Part shown: piece by piece, positions 34,557 to 44,742 of the stretch
How the letters are laid out: each line of letters starts with the position of its first letter
Numbering within the stretch: the stretch's first letter is position 1
DNA from: Spongiibacter pelagi
GTDB taxonomy: Bacteria; Pseudomonadota; Gammaproteobacteria; Pseudomonadales; Spongiibacteraceae
Assembly: GCF_014705705.1 (NCBI RefSeq)
Contig: NZ_JACXLD010000007.1
Span: 1-64,000, forward strand
Length of the DNA stretch: 64,000 nucleotides
Direction of reading: 5' to 3'
Notes under the pieces: model-generated
The model's input: only the letters and a program-made list of their open reading frames with translations
Told to the model about the DNA's origin: nothing
Database searches by the model: none
Made by a program: the position numbers and the translations under genes

Positions 34557-35000
34557 GTGTTTCTCGGTAGTCACGCCATCACAATGGATGCAAAGGGACG
34601 GTTGGCCATTCCGGCTAAGATCCGTGACGCCCTTGTGTCTGAGTGTGCCGGTAAGTTAGTGATTACTGCCCATACTGAAGAGCGCTGTCTGCTGGTTTAT
34701 CCCGAACCCCAGTGGCTGGAATTGCAGCCCAAGATTGAGGCTCTGCCCAATATCAATCGCAAAGCGCGACTGATGCAGCGTTTGCTGCTGGGTTATGCCA
34801 CCCCCCTAGAACTTGATGCCAATGGTCGTGTGTTGTTACCGCAACCATTGCGCGATTACGCCTGCCTCGAAAAAAAGCTGATGTTGATTGGGCAGGGTAA
34901 AAAGCTGGAGCTCTGGAGTGAGTCTGGCTGGAACGACATTCTGCAAGATGTTGGTGATACCGACGAAATGCCAGAAGAAGTGCTGTCTTTGTCTCTATAG
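34557..35000 (+). CDS. mraZ: Transcriptional regulator MraZ
   Basis: First gene of the dcw cluster and its autorepressor; MraZ forms ring-shaped oligomers of two AbrB-like swapped-hairpin domains. The 147 residues show domain 1 ([19 protein letters not shown], about 9-27) and domain 2 ([20 protein letters not shown], about 82-101), each with the DxxGR DNA-contact motif. The GTG start has gaggg 9 nt upstream. The operator it should bind overlaps its own promoter and start codon. Confidence 0.96.
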   Translation: MFLGSHAITMDAKGRLAIPAKIRDALVSECAGKLVITAHTEERCLLVYPEPQWLELQPKIEALPNINRKARLMQRLLLGYATPLELDANGRVLLPQPLRDYACLEKKLMLIGQGKKLELWSESGWNDILQDVGDTDEMPEEVLSLSL

Positions 35001-35010
35001 GGTGCTTGTT

Positions 35011-35970
35011 TTGCAAGATAAGGTTTTGCAGCAAGAAAACGCTTTGCAACAGCATTTAACTGTCTTGCGTGATGAGGCTGTGGCAGCGCTGATTTCTGAT
35101 AAGTCCGGCTGGTATGTCGATGGCACTTTTGGACGCGGCGGCCATACCCGGCATTTGTTATCACAATTGGATGCCGCGGCCCATGTCATGGGAATCGATA
35201 AAGATCCGCGCGCCATTGAGGCGGCTTGTGGCTTGGCGGCGGACGATCCGCGCTTCGTGATTGCTCAGGGCAGCTTTGCGGAACTTGAAGCGCACTTGCA
35301 AACCTTTCAGTGGTCAGAGCCGTTGACGGGTGTATTGCTGGATTTGGGAGTGTCATCTCCGCAGCTTGACGATGCGGAGCGAGGTTTCAGCTTCTTGCGC
35401 GATGGTGATCTGGATATGCGCATGGACACCGGCTCTGGTCAAAGTGCGGCACAGTGGTTGGCCGTGGCAGATGAGCAAGATATCGCGGTGGTGTTGAAGG
35501 AGTTTGGTGAAGAACGATTTGCCAAGCGTATTGCGCGGGCGATTGTTGAAGCTCGATCCGAGCAGCCCATTACTCGAACACTGCAGTTGGCAAAAATTGT
35601 CAGTGATGCCAACCCCGCTTGGGAAAAGCACAAACATCCAGCAACTCGAAGCTTTCAGGCGATTCGGATTTATATCAACCAAGAGCTGAGTGATCTCGAG
35701 GTGTTGCTAGAGCGAGTGATTGATCAATTGGCCGTCGGCGGACGCTTGGTGGTGATCAGCTTTCACTCACTTGAAGATCGAATTGTTAAGCGCTTTATGC
35801 GCCGGCAGGCTCAAGGGGAAAAGTTGCCGGCTAATTTACCGGTGACCGATGCGAGCTTAAATCGCCGCTTAAAAATTATCGGTAAAGCGCTTAAGCCGAG
35901 TGTTGCAGAAGTTGACGCGAATCCGCGAGCGAGAAGTGCGGTGATGCGGGTTGCAGAAAAGCTGGCCTGA
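35011..35970 (+). CDS. rsmH: 16S rRNA N4-methyltransferase RsmH (MraW)
   Basis: Methylates N4 of C1402 in 16S rRNA; with RsmI, also encoded in this window, it produces m4Cm1402. The roughly 319 residues show LRDEAVAALISDKSGWYVDGTFGRGGHTRHLL, in which DGTFGRGGH is the SAM loop, MGIDKDPRAI, LLDLGVSSPQLDDAERGFSF and ISFHSLEDRIVKRFM. The start is uncertain: TTG at 35011 has agggtg 6 nt upstream and matches family length; GTG at 35002 is the alternative. The frame extends further up into mraZ without a better start. Confidence 0.93.
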   Translation: MQDKVLQQENALQQHLTVLRDEAVAALISDKSGWYVDGTFGRGGHTRHLLSQLDAAAHVMGIDKDPRAIEAACGLAADDPRFVIAQGSFAELEAHLQTFQWSEPLTGVLLDLGVSSPQLDDAERGFSFLRDGDLDMRMDTGSGQSAAQWLAVADEQDIAVVLKEFGEERFAKRIARAIVEARSEQPITRTLQLAKIVSDANPAWEKHKHPATRSFQAIRIYINQELSDLEVLLERVIDQLAVGGRLVVISFHSLEDRIVKRFMRRQAQGEKLPANLPVTDASLNRRLKIIGKALKPSVAEVDANPRARSAVMRVAEKLA

Positions 35971-36026
35971 TATTGGGCTAAGTAAACAGGTTTAGAAAGA
36001 TAAAAAATCATTAGCGGGGGCGGGGC

Positions 36027-36392
36027 ATGCGCGAACAGCGCAAGGCGAGACAAGGCGTCAATGCTCGAAAGATCGGTGCGGGAAGGGCTGATCGGGAGTC
36101 GTTTGCTTCGCCATTGCTGGTGGGTGGTTTCTGGGTTCCCTTTTGTCTGGTTTTGTTGGTGGTGACCGCAGTAGGTGTATTGCAAAGCACCCACCGCTCT
36201 CGGCAATTGTTTGCCGAATTGCAGAATCTGGAAAAGCAGGCGCGGCGACTAGAGGAAAATTGGGGGCGGCTTTTGCTAGAGCAGAGCACTTGGGCCTCTC
36301 CAGATCGGGTTCAACGGGTGTCAGAGGGGCAGCTGCATATGCAGGTGCCAGAAGTTGAAAATATGGTAACGGTGTATGGCCAGAGCAGCTAA
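36027..36392 (+). CDS. ftsL: Cell division protein FtsL
   Basis: Bitopic divisome protein that forms the FtsQBL subcomplex and activates FtsWI. The 121 residues have a basic cytoplasmic N-terminus (about 1-35), one transmembrane helix (FWVPFCLVLLVVTAVGVL, about 35-52), a periplasmic coiled coil (SRQLFAELQNLEKQARRLEENW) and a C-terminal segment with LEQSTWASPDRVQRVSEGQL typical of gammaproteobacterial FtsL. The gene overlaps ftsI by 17 bp. Confidence 0.93.
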   Translation: MREQRKARQGVNARKIGAGRADRESFASPLLVGGFWVPFCLVLLVVTAVGVLQSTHRSRQLFAELQNLEKQARRLEENWGRLLLEQSTWASPDRVQRVSEGQLHMQVPEVENMVTVYGQSS

Positions 36393-38217
36393 AGCAGCCA
36401 ACAAAATCACCAAGCCTGCCAAAGGTTCTGCGTCAACGCAGGCCAAAGTGGTGGGAATGGATGTTGCTGCCTGGCGTTTTTGGGTGGTTCTGGCCGGCCT
36501 GTCTGCGCTTGCGGTGTTGATTATTTGGCGGGCGCTTAGCTTGCAAGTTCTGGATGTGGATCGCGGTTATCGCTTTCTGCAGGGGCAGGGCGATGCGCGC
36601 ACGATTCGCAGTGAAAAAATTCCCGCCCATCGCGGCATGATTACTGATCGCAATGGCGAACCGCTGGCGGTTAGCACGCCGGTTGTGTCTATTTTTGCGA
36701 ATCCTAGAGAGCTGGTAAAAGCAGAAGAGCGTTGGTCGGAACTGGCGCGTGTCATTGAAATGCCTAAGGCTGAGCTTGCGCAAAAGCTACAGCGCTACAA
36801 GCAATCGCAATTTATGTATCTGCGCCGTCATCTTGCTCCGGCGGATGCAGAAAAAGTACTGGCATTAAAAATTCCTGGCGTGCATTTGCAGCACGAATAT
36901 CGTCGTTTTTATCCGGCGGGTGAGGTTGCTGCGCATTTGGTTGGGTTTACCAATATTGATGATCATGGGCAGGAGGGGTTAGAGCTTGCTTATGATGACT
37001 GGTTAAGTGGAGAGGCGGGTAGTAAAACGGTGCTCAAGGATCTGTATGGCAATACCATACGAGATGTCGATCCGGGAGAGGCCGCTAGTCCCGGAAAGGA
37101 TTTGCGCCTCAGTATCGATCTGAGGCTGCAGTACCTAGCTTACAGAGAGTTAAAATCAGCATTAAAGCGAACCGGCGCCAAGGCCGGTTCTCTCGTTATT
37201 CTAGATAGCGACTCTGGTGAGGTATTGGCGCTGGTCAATCAGCCCTCATTTAATCCAAATAACCGTCGCATGCTGTCTTTGGATGCGCTGAGAAATCGCG
37301 CCATAATCGATATGTTTGAGCCGGGCTCTACAATGAAACCACTGACCATGGTGGCGGCATTGGAGAGTGGTCGCTATACCTCAGAAACCAAGATTGATAC
37401 CAGCCCCGGCTATATCCGTGTTGGGCCGAAAGTGTTGCGCGATCACCGCGATTACGGTGTGCTGAGTATTGCTGAAATTCTGCAGAAATCCAGCCAAGTC
37501 GGAACTACAAAAATCGCGCTATCTCTGGAAGAAGATGGCGTTTGGCAGGTTTTTCAGCGATTTGGTTTGGGCCGCAGTACCGGTTCGGGCTTTCCTGGCG
37601 AAAGCACGGGCGTGTTGAATAATCATCAGAGCTGGCATCCCATCGAGCGGGCGACATTGGCCTTTGGTTACGGCATGACCGTGACCAATTTGCAGCTCGC
37701 ACAAGCGTATTCTGTGTTTGCTAATGATGGCGTGCTTAAGCCCGTTTCCTTGTTGGCTCGCGCTCAGACTGGACAGCGGGTTGAGCCTAATAAGGGTCAG
37801 CAAATCGTAGACGCCAATATTGCTCACCAAGTATTGGGCATGTTGGAAACCGTAACCCAGAGCGGTGGTACGGCAACTCGGGCGCAGGTTGAGGCTTATC
37901 GGGTGGCGGGAAAAACCGGAACTTCGCACAAAGCTGAAGCCGGTGGCTATGCGGAAGATCGCTACGTCTCTGTTTTTGCTGGTGTTGCTCCGGTCAGCAA
38001 TCCGCGAGTTGTGGCGGTAGTGGCCATTGATGAGCCTCAGGGCGATTACTACGGTGGTTTGGTAGCCGCGCCGGTATTTTCCCAAGTAGTTGGCGATGCT
38101 TTGCGACTATTGGATGTTCGCCCGGATGATCTGGGTGAGCGCACTGAAACTAAAAATACCAAAACCGCGAGTCGCGCTGAAAGTAAAGAACCTACTTCAC
38201 CCGGGGGGGCTGCCTGA
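36376..38217 (+). CDS. ftsI: Peptidoglycan transpeptidase FtsI (PBP3)
   Basis: Septal class B penicillin-binding protein that cross-links peptidoglycan with FtsW. The 613 residues have a transmembrane helix (about 33-52), the pedestal domain (RTIRSEKIPAHRGMITDRNG) and the transpeptidase domain. Catalytic motifs are S318-TMK (PGSTMKPL) and K513-TG (AGKTGTSHK). The second motif, SxN in most PBPs, reads KSSQVG here (S372-S373-Q374). The C-terminal tail after about 580 is low-complexity and Lys/Thr/Glu-rich. The ATG overlaps ftsL; the stop overlaps murE by 1 bp. Confidence 0.96.
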   Translation: MARAAKAANKITKPAKGSASTQAKVVGMDVAAWRFWVVLAGLSALAVLIIWRALSLQVLDVDRGYRFLQGQGDARTIRSEKIPAHRGMITDRNGEPLAVSTPVVSIFANPRELVKAEERWSELARVIEMPKAELAQKLQRYKQSQFMYLRRHLAPADAEKVLALKIPGVHLQHEYRRFYPAGEVAAHLVGFTNIDDHGQEGLELAYDDWLSGEAGSKTVLKDLYGNTIRDVDPGEAASPGKDLRLSIDLRLQYLAYRELKSALKRTGAKAGSLVILDSDSGEVLALVNQPSFNPNNRRMLSLDALRNRAIIDMFEPGSTMKPLTMVAALESGRYTSETKIDTSPGYIRVGPKVLRDHRDYGVLSIAEILQKSSQVGTTKIALSLEEDGVWQVFQRFGLGRSTGSGFPGESTGVLNNHQSWHPIERATLAFGYGMTVTNLQLAQAYSVFANDGVLKPVSLLARAQTGQRVEPNKGQQIVDANIAHQVLGMLETVTQSGGTATRAQVEAYRVAGKTGTSHKAEAGGYAEDRYVSVFAGVAPVSNPRVVAVVAIDEPQGDYYGGLVAAPVFSQVVGDALRLLDVRPDDLGERTETKNTKTASRAESKEPTSPGGAA

Positions 38218-39710
38218 TGCCTTTAGCTTCCTCAATTGCTCAGCAAAAACTCTTGGGCGAGTTACTGCCCGGATTGGCGCCTGATATGGCGGCCCTGCCG
38301 GTTGATGGCATTGAAGTGGATAGCCGCTGTGTGAAGCCCGGTGATGTGTTTTTGGCGGTCAATGGCGAAGTGCTGGATGGCCGTGATTTTATCGCCAGCT
38401 CGGTACAGGCGGGCGCGGTTGCGGTGATTGCCGATGCACCCTGTGCGGCAGATGACTGGTCTCTGCCAGTGGTTGAAGTTGAATGCTTATCTGAAAAAGT
38501 CAGTGATATTGCCGGGCGCTTTTACGATCACCCTTCCCGGCAGTTAAATCTTATTGGCATTACCGGTACTAATGGAAAAACCAGTTGCAGTTGGTTGATG
38601 GCGCAGCTTTTGGAATTTCTCGGTCAGCCATGTGGGTTAATGGGAACGATTGGTAGTGGGCGGGTTGGCGATTTAACGCAGTCAGTAAACACAACGCCTG
38701 GTGCGTTGATGGTGCAGCGTCAATTAAGTGAATGGCGAGACGCCGGGGCGAAATGGGCCGCCATGGAGGTTTCTTCTCATGGCTTGGTACAGCACCGGGT
38801 TGAAGCCCTGCATTTTGACGCGGCGGTGTTTACTAATTTAAGCCGCGATCATCTTGATTATCACGGCAGTATGGATGCCTATAAGCAGGCTAAGTCCAAG
38901 TTGTTTAGCTGGTCAGAATTGCCCCTTGCCGTGATAAATCGCGACGACGATTTTGGTCGCGAATTAATTGCGCAAAGTGCGGCGATGCAGATGGTGGATT
39001 TTAGTCTGTCTGATCCACAGGCGGCGGTGTACTTAAGCGATGTTGACTGCACGGCTTCGGGTTGTCGAGCACGTTTGCACAGCCCTTGGGGTGTTATGAC
39101 CCTTTCTACCGGGCTGATTGGCGACTTTAATCTCGCCAATATTACTGCCTGTTGTGCGGTGTTGTTGGCCAAGGGGTTTGTGCCGGAGGAAGTTGAGCGC
39201 GCGGTGCCTGAGCTAGAGCCGGTGCCCGGTCGTATGCAGTGTTTTCGTACAGATGACGATGTGTTGGTTGTCGTCGATTACGCCCATACCGACGATGCGC
39301 TGAGCAAAGCCTTATCTGCACTGCGGTCGATGACGCGTAACAAGTTGTGTTGTGTTTTTGGTTGTGGCGGCGATCGAGATCAGGGCAAGCGACCCATTAT
39401 GGGCGCAGTCGCCAGTGAGCTTGCCGACCAAATTATTCTGACCAGTGATAATCCTCGCAGTGAAAATCCGAGCGACATTATTGCTGACATTGCTAAAGGA
39501 ACGAGTACCGCTGGTGAGCTGCAGCAGATTCTTGACCGCGCCGCGGCCATCGAAATCGCAGTAGTCAACGCGCTGCCGGGTGATGTGGTGTTGGTTGCTG
39601 GTAAGGGCCATGAGAATTATCAAGAGATCAATGGCCAGCGCACCCCTTTTAGTGATGTCGCTCATGTGCAGCGCGCCATTCACCTTCGTCAGCAAGGAGG
39701 TGGCCAATGA
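38217..39710 (+). CDS. murE: UDP-MurNAc-tripeptide synthetase, meso-DAP adding
   Basis: Adds meso-diaminopimelate to UDP-MurNAc-L-Ala-D-Glu. The 497 residues show the ATP loop GITGTNGKTSC (about 115-125), the carbamylated-Lys region SSHGLVQHRVEAL and the DAP-specific motif DNPRSENP (about 414-421). That motif tells DAP enzymes from Lys enzymes, giving a standard Gram-negative peptidoglycan. The start codon overlaps the ftsI stop, and the stop overlaps murF by 4 bp. Confidence 0.97.
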   Translation: MPLASSIAQQKLLGELLPGLAPDMAALPVDGIEVDSRCVKPGDVFLAVNGEVLDGRDFIASSVQAGAVAVIADAPCAADDWSLPVVEVECLSEKVSDIAGRFYDHPSRQLNLIGITGTNGKTSCSWLMAQLLEFLGQPCGLMGTIGSGRVGDLTQSVNTTPGALMVQRQLSEWRDAGAKWAAMEVSSHGLVQHRVEALHFDAAVFTNLSRDHLDYHGSMDAYKQAKSKLFSWSELPLAVINRDDDFGRELIAQSAAMQMVDFSLSDPQAAVYLSDVDCTASGCRARLHSPWGVMTLSTGLIGDFNLANITACCAVLLAKGFVPEEVERAVPELEPVPGRMQCFRTDDDVLVVVDYAHTDDALSKALSALRSMTRNKLCCVFGCGGDRDQGKRPIMGAVASELADQIILTSDNPRSENPSDIIADIAKGTSTAGELQQILDRAAAIEIAVVNALPGDVVLVAGKGHENYQEINGQRTPFSDVAHVQRAIHLRQQGGGQ

Positions 39711-41089
39711 TTGCATCGCTAACCTTGCACGATGTTGCGCAGGTCACGGGCGGTTCTGTGGTCGGTGATGCACAGCTCGCATTTGATCGCGTTGGTACTG
39801 ACACCCGCAAACTTTCCTCGGGCAGCCTGTTTATCGCTTTGGCTGGGGAAAACTTCGACGGCCATGATTTTCTTTCCACTGCGAAAGAGGCTGGAGCTAT
39901 TGCCTCGGTAGTAGCGCATTCTGAAGGTGTTTTGCCGGAGGTTGTCGTTGACGACACTCAGTTAGCGCTTGGCCAAATTGCGGGATTGAATCGTGGGAAT
40001 TTTAACGGCGGCTTAGTTGGTTTGACCGGTAGTAGTGGAAAAACTTCTACCAAAGAAATGGTGGCGGCGATTCTAGCTGAAGCGGGTTCGGTGTATGCCA
40101 CTCGTGGAAATTTAAATAATGAAATTGGCGTGCCGCTGAGCTTGTTGGAGCTTGATTCACAGCATCAGTTTGCGGTGATTGAAATGGGTGCCGCCAAAGC
40201 GGGTGATATCGCCTACCTCTGCCAATTTGTTAAACCCAAGGTTGCCATTTTAACCAATGCGCAGCCCGCACATATTGCAGGTTTCGGTTCGCTGGATGGC
40301 GTGGCTAGTACCAAGGGCGAGATTTTTACCGCACTTGAAGCTGGTGGGGTTGCGGTAATTAACGCCGACGATCAATACGCTGCGCTTTGGCAAAACATGG
40401 CCAGCCATTGTTCGCAGAAATTGTTCTCGATCGAAAAAACGGCCGATGTTTGGGCGAGCGAAATCACGCCAAAAGCGAATGGCGGTAGTGAATTTCTCCT
40501 GCATACCGAGCAGGGCGATCGCTTTGTTAGCTTGCCCTTGTCTGGCAAACATATGGTCGCTAATGCACTTGCAGCTACGGCGGCGGCGATGGCAGTGGGC
40601 GCAAATTTGGATCATGTGGTCACGGGTTTGGCTTCGCTGAAATCAGTCTCCGGCCGTCTTTACCGCCAAACCATTTCTGGTGTGACGCTTATTGATGACA
40701 GTTACAACGCTAATCCCGGCTCGGTAAAAGCAGCGATCGATGTGTTGGCGACAAGTGTGGGGCGAAAAGTCTTAGTGCTTGGGGCAATGGCTGAGCTGGG
40801 CGCTGATGCACAAGCAATGCATGTTGATGTTGCCAAGTATGCAAGCGAGGCGGGCATTGACCTACTGCTTGTGTGTGGTGCCTATGCCGAGCTTATGGCG
40901 GCGGCTTTCGATAAAAGCGCGGAGCGGGCTGTGGCGTTTGTCGATAAGGCTGAATTGACGCAGGACCTGATTAAACAAACCAAAGAAAACGACACCATTT
41001 TGATCAAAGGCTCAAGAAGCTCGGCGATGGATAGGGTCGTAAACGAAATTGAGGCCTCTTTAAAGGCCCGCTCTGGGGGAGTCAACTAA
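39707..41089 (+). CDS. murF: UDP-MurNAc-tripeptide D-alanyl-D-alanine ligase
   Basis: Adds D-Ala-D-Ala to complete the UDP-MurNAc pentapeptide. The 460 residues contain the ATP loop [14 protein letters not shown] (about 105-118), [15 protein letters not shown], the [13 protein letters not shown] metal region and the C-terminal [20 protein letters not shown]. It is coupled to murE by a 4-bp overlap and followed by mraY after 1 bp. Confidence 0.97.
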   Translation: MIASLTLHDVAQVTGGSVVGDAQLAFDRVGTDTRKLSSGSLFIALAGENFDGHDFLSTAKEAGAIASVVAHSEGVLPEVVVDDTQLALGQIAGLNRGNFNGGLVGLTGSSGKTSTKEMVAAILAEAGSVYATRGNLNNEIGVPLSLLELDSQHQFAVIEMGAAKAGDIAYLCQFVKPKVAILTNAQPAHIAGFGSLDGVASTKGEIFTALEAGGVAVINADDQYAALWQNMASHCSQKLFSIEKTADVWASEITPKANGGSEFLLHTEQGDRFVSLPLSGKHMVANALAATAAAMAVGANLDHVVTGLASLKSVSGRLYRQTISGVTLIDDSYNANPGSVKAAIDVLATSVGRKVLVLGAMAELGADAQAMHVDVAKYASEAGIDLLLVCGAYAELMAAAFDKSAERAVAFVDKAELTQDLIKQTKENDTILIKGSRSSAMDRVVNEIEASLKARSGGVN

Positions 41090-41090
41090 G

Positions 41091-42173
41091 ATGCTGCTGT
41101 TTTTGGCCGAATATTTAAGTCAGTACGTCAGCGCTTTTGGCGTGTTCCAGTATTTGAGTTTTCGCGGCATTCTCGGGGTGTTAACCGCATTGGCTATTTC
41201 GCTAATGGTTGGGCCGTGGATGATTCGAAAATTGAATTTCCACCAAATTGGCCAGGCCGTGCGTAACGACGGGCCGCAGTCGCATTTGAGTAAGTCCGGT
41301 ACGCCAACCATGGGCGGCGCGCTGATTTTGGTGGCCATTTTCTCCAGTACTTTGCTTTGGGCGGACCTGCGCAACAGCTATGTTTGGGTTGTGTTAATCG
41401 TGACCTTTATTTTTGGCGCCGTGGGTTGGGTTGATGATTACCGCAAGGTCATTGAACGCAATTCGCGTGGCTTGCCCGCACGCTGGAAATACTTCTGGCA
41501 AAGCGTTGCTGGTTTTGGTGCGGCGATTTATTTGTATATCAACTCTGCTAGCCCGGTAGATACCACGCTGTATTTTCCTTTCTTCAAAAATCTGGCTTGG
41601 CAGATGGGGCCGTTTTTCATTCTGCTGACCTACTTTGTGATTGTGGGTGCGAGCAATGCGGTCAACCTGACAGACGGTTTGGATGGCTTGGCGATTCTGC
41701 CAACGGTGATGGTTGGTGCGGCGCTGGGTCTTATCGCCTACCTCGTTGGACACGTGAAATTTGCTGAATATCTACATATTCCCTATGTCGCTGGGGTCGG
41801 CGAATTAATCGTTATTTGCGGCGCATTGGCCGGCGCCGGTTTGGGATTTCTGTGGTTTAACACTTATCCCGCGCAGGTTTTTATGGGGGACGTTGGCGCG
41901 CTTGCTCTCGGCGCCACGCTCGGCACGATCGCAGTGATTACCCGTCACGAAATCGTATTTTTCATTATGGGCGGCATTTTCGTCTTGGAAACGGTGTCGG
42001 TCATTTTGCAGGTGGCGTCATTCAAATTAACGGGGCGGCGTATTTTTAGAATGGCGCCAATCCACCACCATTTTGAATTAAAGGGCTGGCCCGAGCCGCG
42101 CGTGATTGTGCGGTTTTGGATTATCACCGTAATGCTGGTGTTGTTCGGTTTGGCAACGCTGAAATTGAGATAA
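41091..42173 (+). CDS. mraY: Phospho-MurNAc-pentapeptide transferase MraY
   Basis: Inner-membrane enzyme that moves phospho-MurNAc-pentapeptide onto undecaprenyl phosphate to form lipid I. The 360 residues have about ten hydrophobic helices. Conserved loops are [14 protein letters not shown], the Asp pair in [20 protein letters not shown] and [15 protein letters not shown], plus [11 protein letters not shown] near the C-terminus. Length equals E. coli MraY (360). Confidence 0.98.
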   Translation: MLLFLAEYLSQYVSAFGVFQYLSFRGILGVLTALAISLMVGPWMIRKLNFHQIGQAVRNDGPQSHLSKSGTPTMGGALILVAIFSSTLLWADLRNSYVWVVLIVTFIFGAVGWVDDYRKVIERNSRGLPARWKYFWQSVAGFGAAIYLYINSASPVDTTLYFPFFKNLAWQMGPFFILLTYFVIVGASNAVNLTDGLDGLAILPTVMVGAALGLIAYLVGHVKFAEYLHIPYVAGVGELIVICGALAGAGLGFLWFNTYPAQVFMGDVGALALGATLGTIAVITRHEIVFFIMGGIFVLETVSVILQVASFKLTGRRIFRMAPIHHHFELKGWPEPRVIVRFWIITVMLVLFGLATLKLR

Positions 42174-42214
42174 AGAGCGCATTAGCGCACCGGAAATAGA
42201 GAAAAGGCAGATAC

Positions 42215-43585
42215 GTGAGCACTATTGCTACTAGTCACCGTCGCACCGTAGTGGGACTGGGGGTCACCGGACTCTCTGTCGCCCGCTATTTGGCTGCTCG
42301 TGGCTTGCCTTTTTCGCTGGCGGACAGTCGCAGCGCACCACCGGGACTGGCGGAAATACAAGCGGAATTCCCCAATGTGTCTATTGCCTTGGGCGAGTTT
42401 TCCCTCGAGCAATTTATTGGCGAGCAGGAATTGTTTGTTAATCCAGGCATTCCTTTAAGTCAGCCTGCGATTGCTGCTGCCGCGCAAGCGGGTGCGATTA
42501 TCTCCGGTGATCTGGACTGCTTTGCCGAGGCAGTAAACGCGCCGGTTATTGCCATTACAGGTTCCAATGGCAAGAGCACGGTCACTACCTTAGTGGGCGA
42601 GATGGCAGAGCGTGCAGGTTTGAAAGTGGCCGTGGGTGGCAATCTCGGTACGCCGATGTTGGATTTGCTCGATGATGCCGTAGAGCTTTATGTGCTTGAG
42701 CTTTCATCCTTCCAGCTTGAGCGGAGTCATGCGCTTAAAGCTACGGTGGCAACAGTATTGAATGTCAGTGCGGATCATCTGGATCATCACGGCAGCATGG
42801 TTAATTACCATCAGGCCAAACATCGCATTTTCAGAAACTGCGAAAAAGTGGTGATTAATGCGGACGAACCGCTCAGTAACCCTCTTATTCCTGAAGATGT
42901 AGAGCGTTGGTACTTCAGCTTGGGTAAGTCTGATTTCCGTCGTTTTGGTCTTGTGAATGAAAATGGTCAGACCTCAATTGCTCTGGTAAGAAAGCCCTTG
43001 CTGGCCGTTAACGAACTAAAAATTGCGGGTCGTCATAATATGGCTAACGCGATGGCGGCATTGGCACTGGGCAGTGCAGTTGGTCTTGATATAGACGCAA
43101 TGCTAGAAGCACTGCGCGAGTTTCCGGGCTTGCAGCATCGCTGTGCCTATGTGGCCGAGATCAACGGGGTAAGTTGGTTTAATGACTCCAAAGGCACCAA
43201 TGCGGGTGCGGCAATTGCAGCATTAGAAGGCCTGGCTGAGCGCGGAAAAATCGTGTTGATTGCCGGTGGCCAAGCCAAAGGCGCTGATTTACGGCCATTA
43301 GTCGATGCCATGTTGCGCTACTGCAGTGCGGCGGTCTTGATTGGCGAAGCGGCGGAAGAAATTGAAAAACTATTAGCGACTCGCTTGCCTTCATTGCGCT
43401 GTGAAAATATGAGCGAAGCGGTAAGTACCGCAGCGGCCTTTGCCAAGCCCGGCGAGTTGGTGTTGTTGTCTCCGGCCTGTGCCAGCTTTGATATGTTCAA
43501 TGGCTACGTCGATCGTGGAAATCAGTTTGAGCAGGCTGTTAATGCGCTGGCGAACAAGTCTGAAACGCAGGAGGTGGCGCAATGA
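42215..43585 (+). CDS. murD: UDP-MurNAc-L-alanine-D-glutamate ligase
   Basis: Adds D-glutamate to UDP-MurNAc-L-Ala. The 456 residues show the N-terminal nucleotide-sugar domain (VVGLGVTGLSVARYLAARG), the ATP loop AITGSNGKSTVTTL (about 112-125), ELSSFQLE, the SADHLDHHG segment and FNDSKGTNAGAAIAAL. The start is a GTG with aaaggcag upstream, 41 bp after mraY, one of the few gaps in the cluster. The stop overlaps ftsW by 4 bp. Confidence 0.96.
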   Translation: MSTIATSHRRTVVGLGVTGLSVARYLAARGLPFSLADSRSAPPGLAEIQAEFPNVSIALGEFSLEQFIGEQELFVNPGIPLSQPAIAAAAQAGAIISGDLDCFAEAVNAPVIAITGSNGKSTVTTLVGEMAERAGLKVAVGGNLGTPMLDLLDDAVELYVLELSSFQLERSHALKATVATVLNVSADHLDHHGSMVNYHQAKHRIFRNCEKVVINADEPLSNPLIPEDVERWYFSLGKSDFRRFGLVNENGQTSIALVRKPLLAVNELKIAGRHNMANAMAALALGSAVGLDIDAMLEALREFPGLQHRCAYVAEINGVSWFNDSKGTNAGAAIAALEGLAERGKIVLIAGGQAKGADLRPLVDAMLRYCSAAVLIGEAAEEIEKLLATRLPSLRCENMSEAVSTAAAFAKPGELVLLSPACASFDMFNGYVDRGNQFEQAVNALANKSETQEVAQ

Positions 43586-44742
43586 TGGCCACGACGCTGC
43601 AAAATCGCTGGCAAGAATTACAGCAAGCCGATCGCTATTTACAGTTACTGCTGATTGCGTTGTTGATTGTTGGTTTTCTGGCAATGGTGTCGGCCTCGGT
43701 TGATTTTGCTGATAAGCGTTATGGCGACAGTTTGTTTTTCGCCAAGCGTTATCTCCTGCATTTCTGCCTCGCATCAATCGCAGGGCTGATTATGTACAGC
43801 ACGCCGGTGAGTTTCTGGCAGCGTACGAGTTGGTTGTGGTTATTGTTGGGTTTCTTGTCGCTGGCCTTGGTATTGGTGCCCGGTATTGGCCGGGAGGTTA
43901 ACGGTAGTCGCCGCTGGTTAAATCTCGGGCCGTTAAACCTGCAAGTATCAGAATTTGTGAAGCTGAGTGTGATCTTTTATCTCGGCGGTTATTTGGTGCG
44001 GCGCAGCGACGAGGTGCGCCAGCGTTGGTCGGGCTTTATTAAGCCGATTGTGCTGCTGTTTATGTTGACCTTGCTGCTGATGATGGAACCGGATTTTGGT
44101 GCCACCGTGGTAACGGCGGGAACGGCCTTTGTGATGCTGTTTTTGGGTGGCGTTAAACTCGGTCAGTTTTTGTTTGTGGTTCTCGGTTGCTTGGCCGCAG
44201 CCGTCGCGCTGGTAGTTTTTGAGCCTTACCGCATGAAACGGTGGGCGGCGTTTACCGACCCGTGGGCGGATCAATTTAACAGTGGTTATCAGCTAACCCA
44301 GTCCTTAATCGCTTTTGGTCGCGGTGAAATGACCGGCGTGGGTTTTGGAAATAGCGTGCAGAAGCTGTTTTATTTGCCTGAATCACACACCGACTTTGTC
44401 TTCGCTATTTTTGCGGAAGAGTTTGGCTTTATCGGCACCTTGGTGGTGTTGGGATTGTTTGTCGCGTTGATTGGTCGTGTTTTGAAAATAGGCCGCAGCG
44501 CGGAATGTAAAGGCATGCAGTTCCACGGCTTAATTTGTTATGGCGTGGCGGTGATGATTGCTGGGCAGGCCTTCATCAATATGGGTGTGAATATTGGCCT
44601 GTTGCCCACTAAGGGACTGACTTTGCCGTTCTTTAGTTACGGCGGCTCCAGCTTGATTGTTTGTGTGGCGATGATTGGTCTGGTCGGGCGTGTTGCCTTG
44701 GAGTCGCAGCAGGCTGACAAGGAGGTGTCGCATGGCCATTAA
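43582..44742 (+). CDS. ftsW: Peptidoglycan glycosyltransferase FtsW
   Basis: SEDS-family lipid II polymerase of the divisome, partner of FtsI. The 386 residues contain about ten transmembrane helices. SEDS signatures visible are the NGSRRWLNLGPLNLQVSEFVK loop (Arg/Trp-rich), MLLMMEPDFGATVV with the catalytic-type Asp, AFGRGEMTGVGFGNSVQKL with the SHTDFVFAIFAEEFG segment after it, and GLTLPFFSYGGSSL at the end. It overlaps murD and murG on either side. Confidence 0.96.
   Translation: MMATTLQNRWQELQQADRYLQLLLIALLIVGFLAMVSASVDFADKRYGDSLFFAKRYLLHFCLASIAGLIMYSTPVSFWQRTSWLWLLLGFLSLALVLVPGIGREVNGSRRWLNLGPLNLQVSEFVKLSVIFYLGGYLVRRSDEVRQRWSGFIKPIVLLFMLTLLLMMEPDFGATVVTAGTAFVMLFLGGVKLGQFLFVVLGCLAAAVALVVFEPYRMKRWAAFTDPWADQFNSGYQLTQSLIAFGRGEMTGVGFGNSVQKLFYLPESHTDFVFAIFAEEFGFIGTLVVLGLFVALIGRVLKIGRSAECKGMQFHGLICYGVAVMIAGQAFINMGVNIGLLPTKGLTLPFFSYGGSSLIVCVAMIGLVGRVALESQQADKEVSHGH

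Noticed and set aside
34356-34574. 72-codon minus-strand frame over the mraZ operator
   Set aside because: It covers the promoter and the GTGG repeats and has no recognisable domain; the repeats explain the sequence better.
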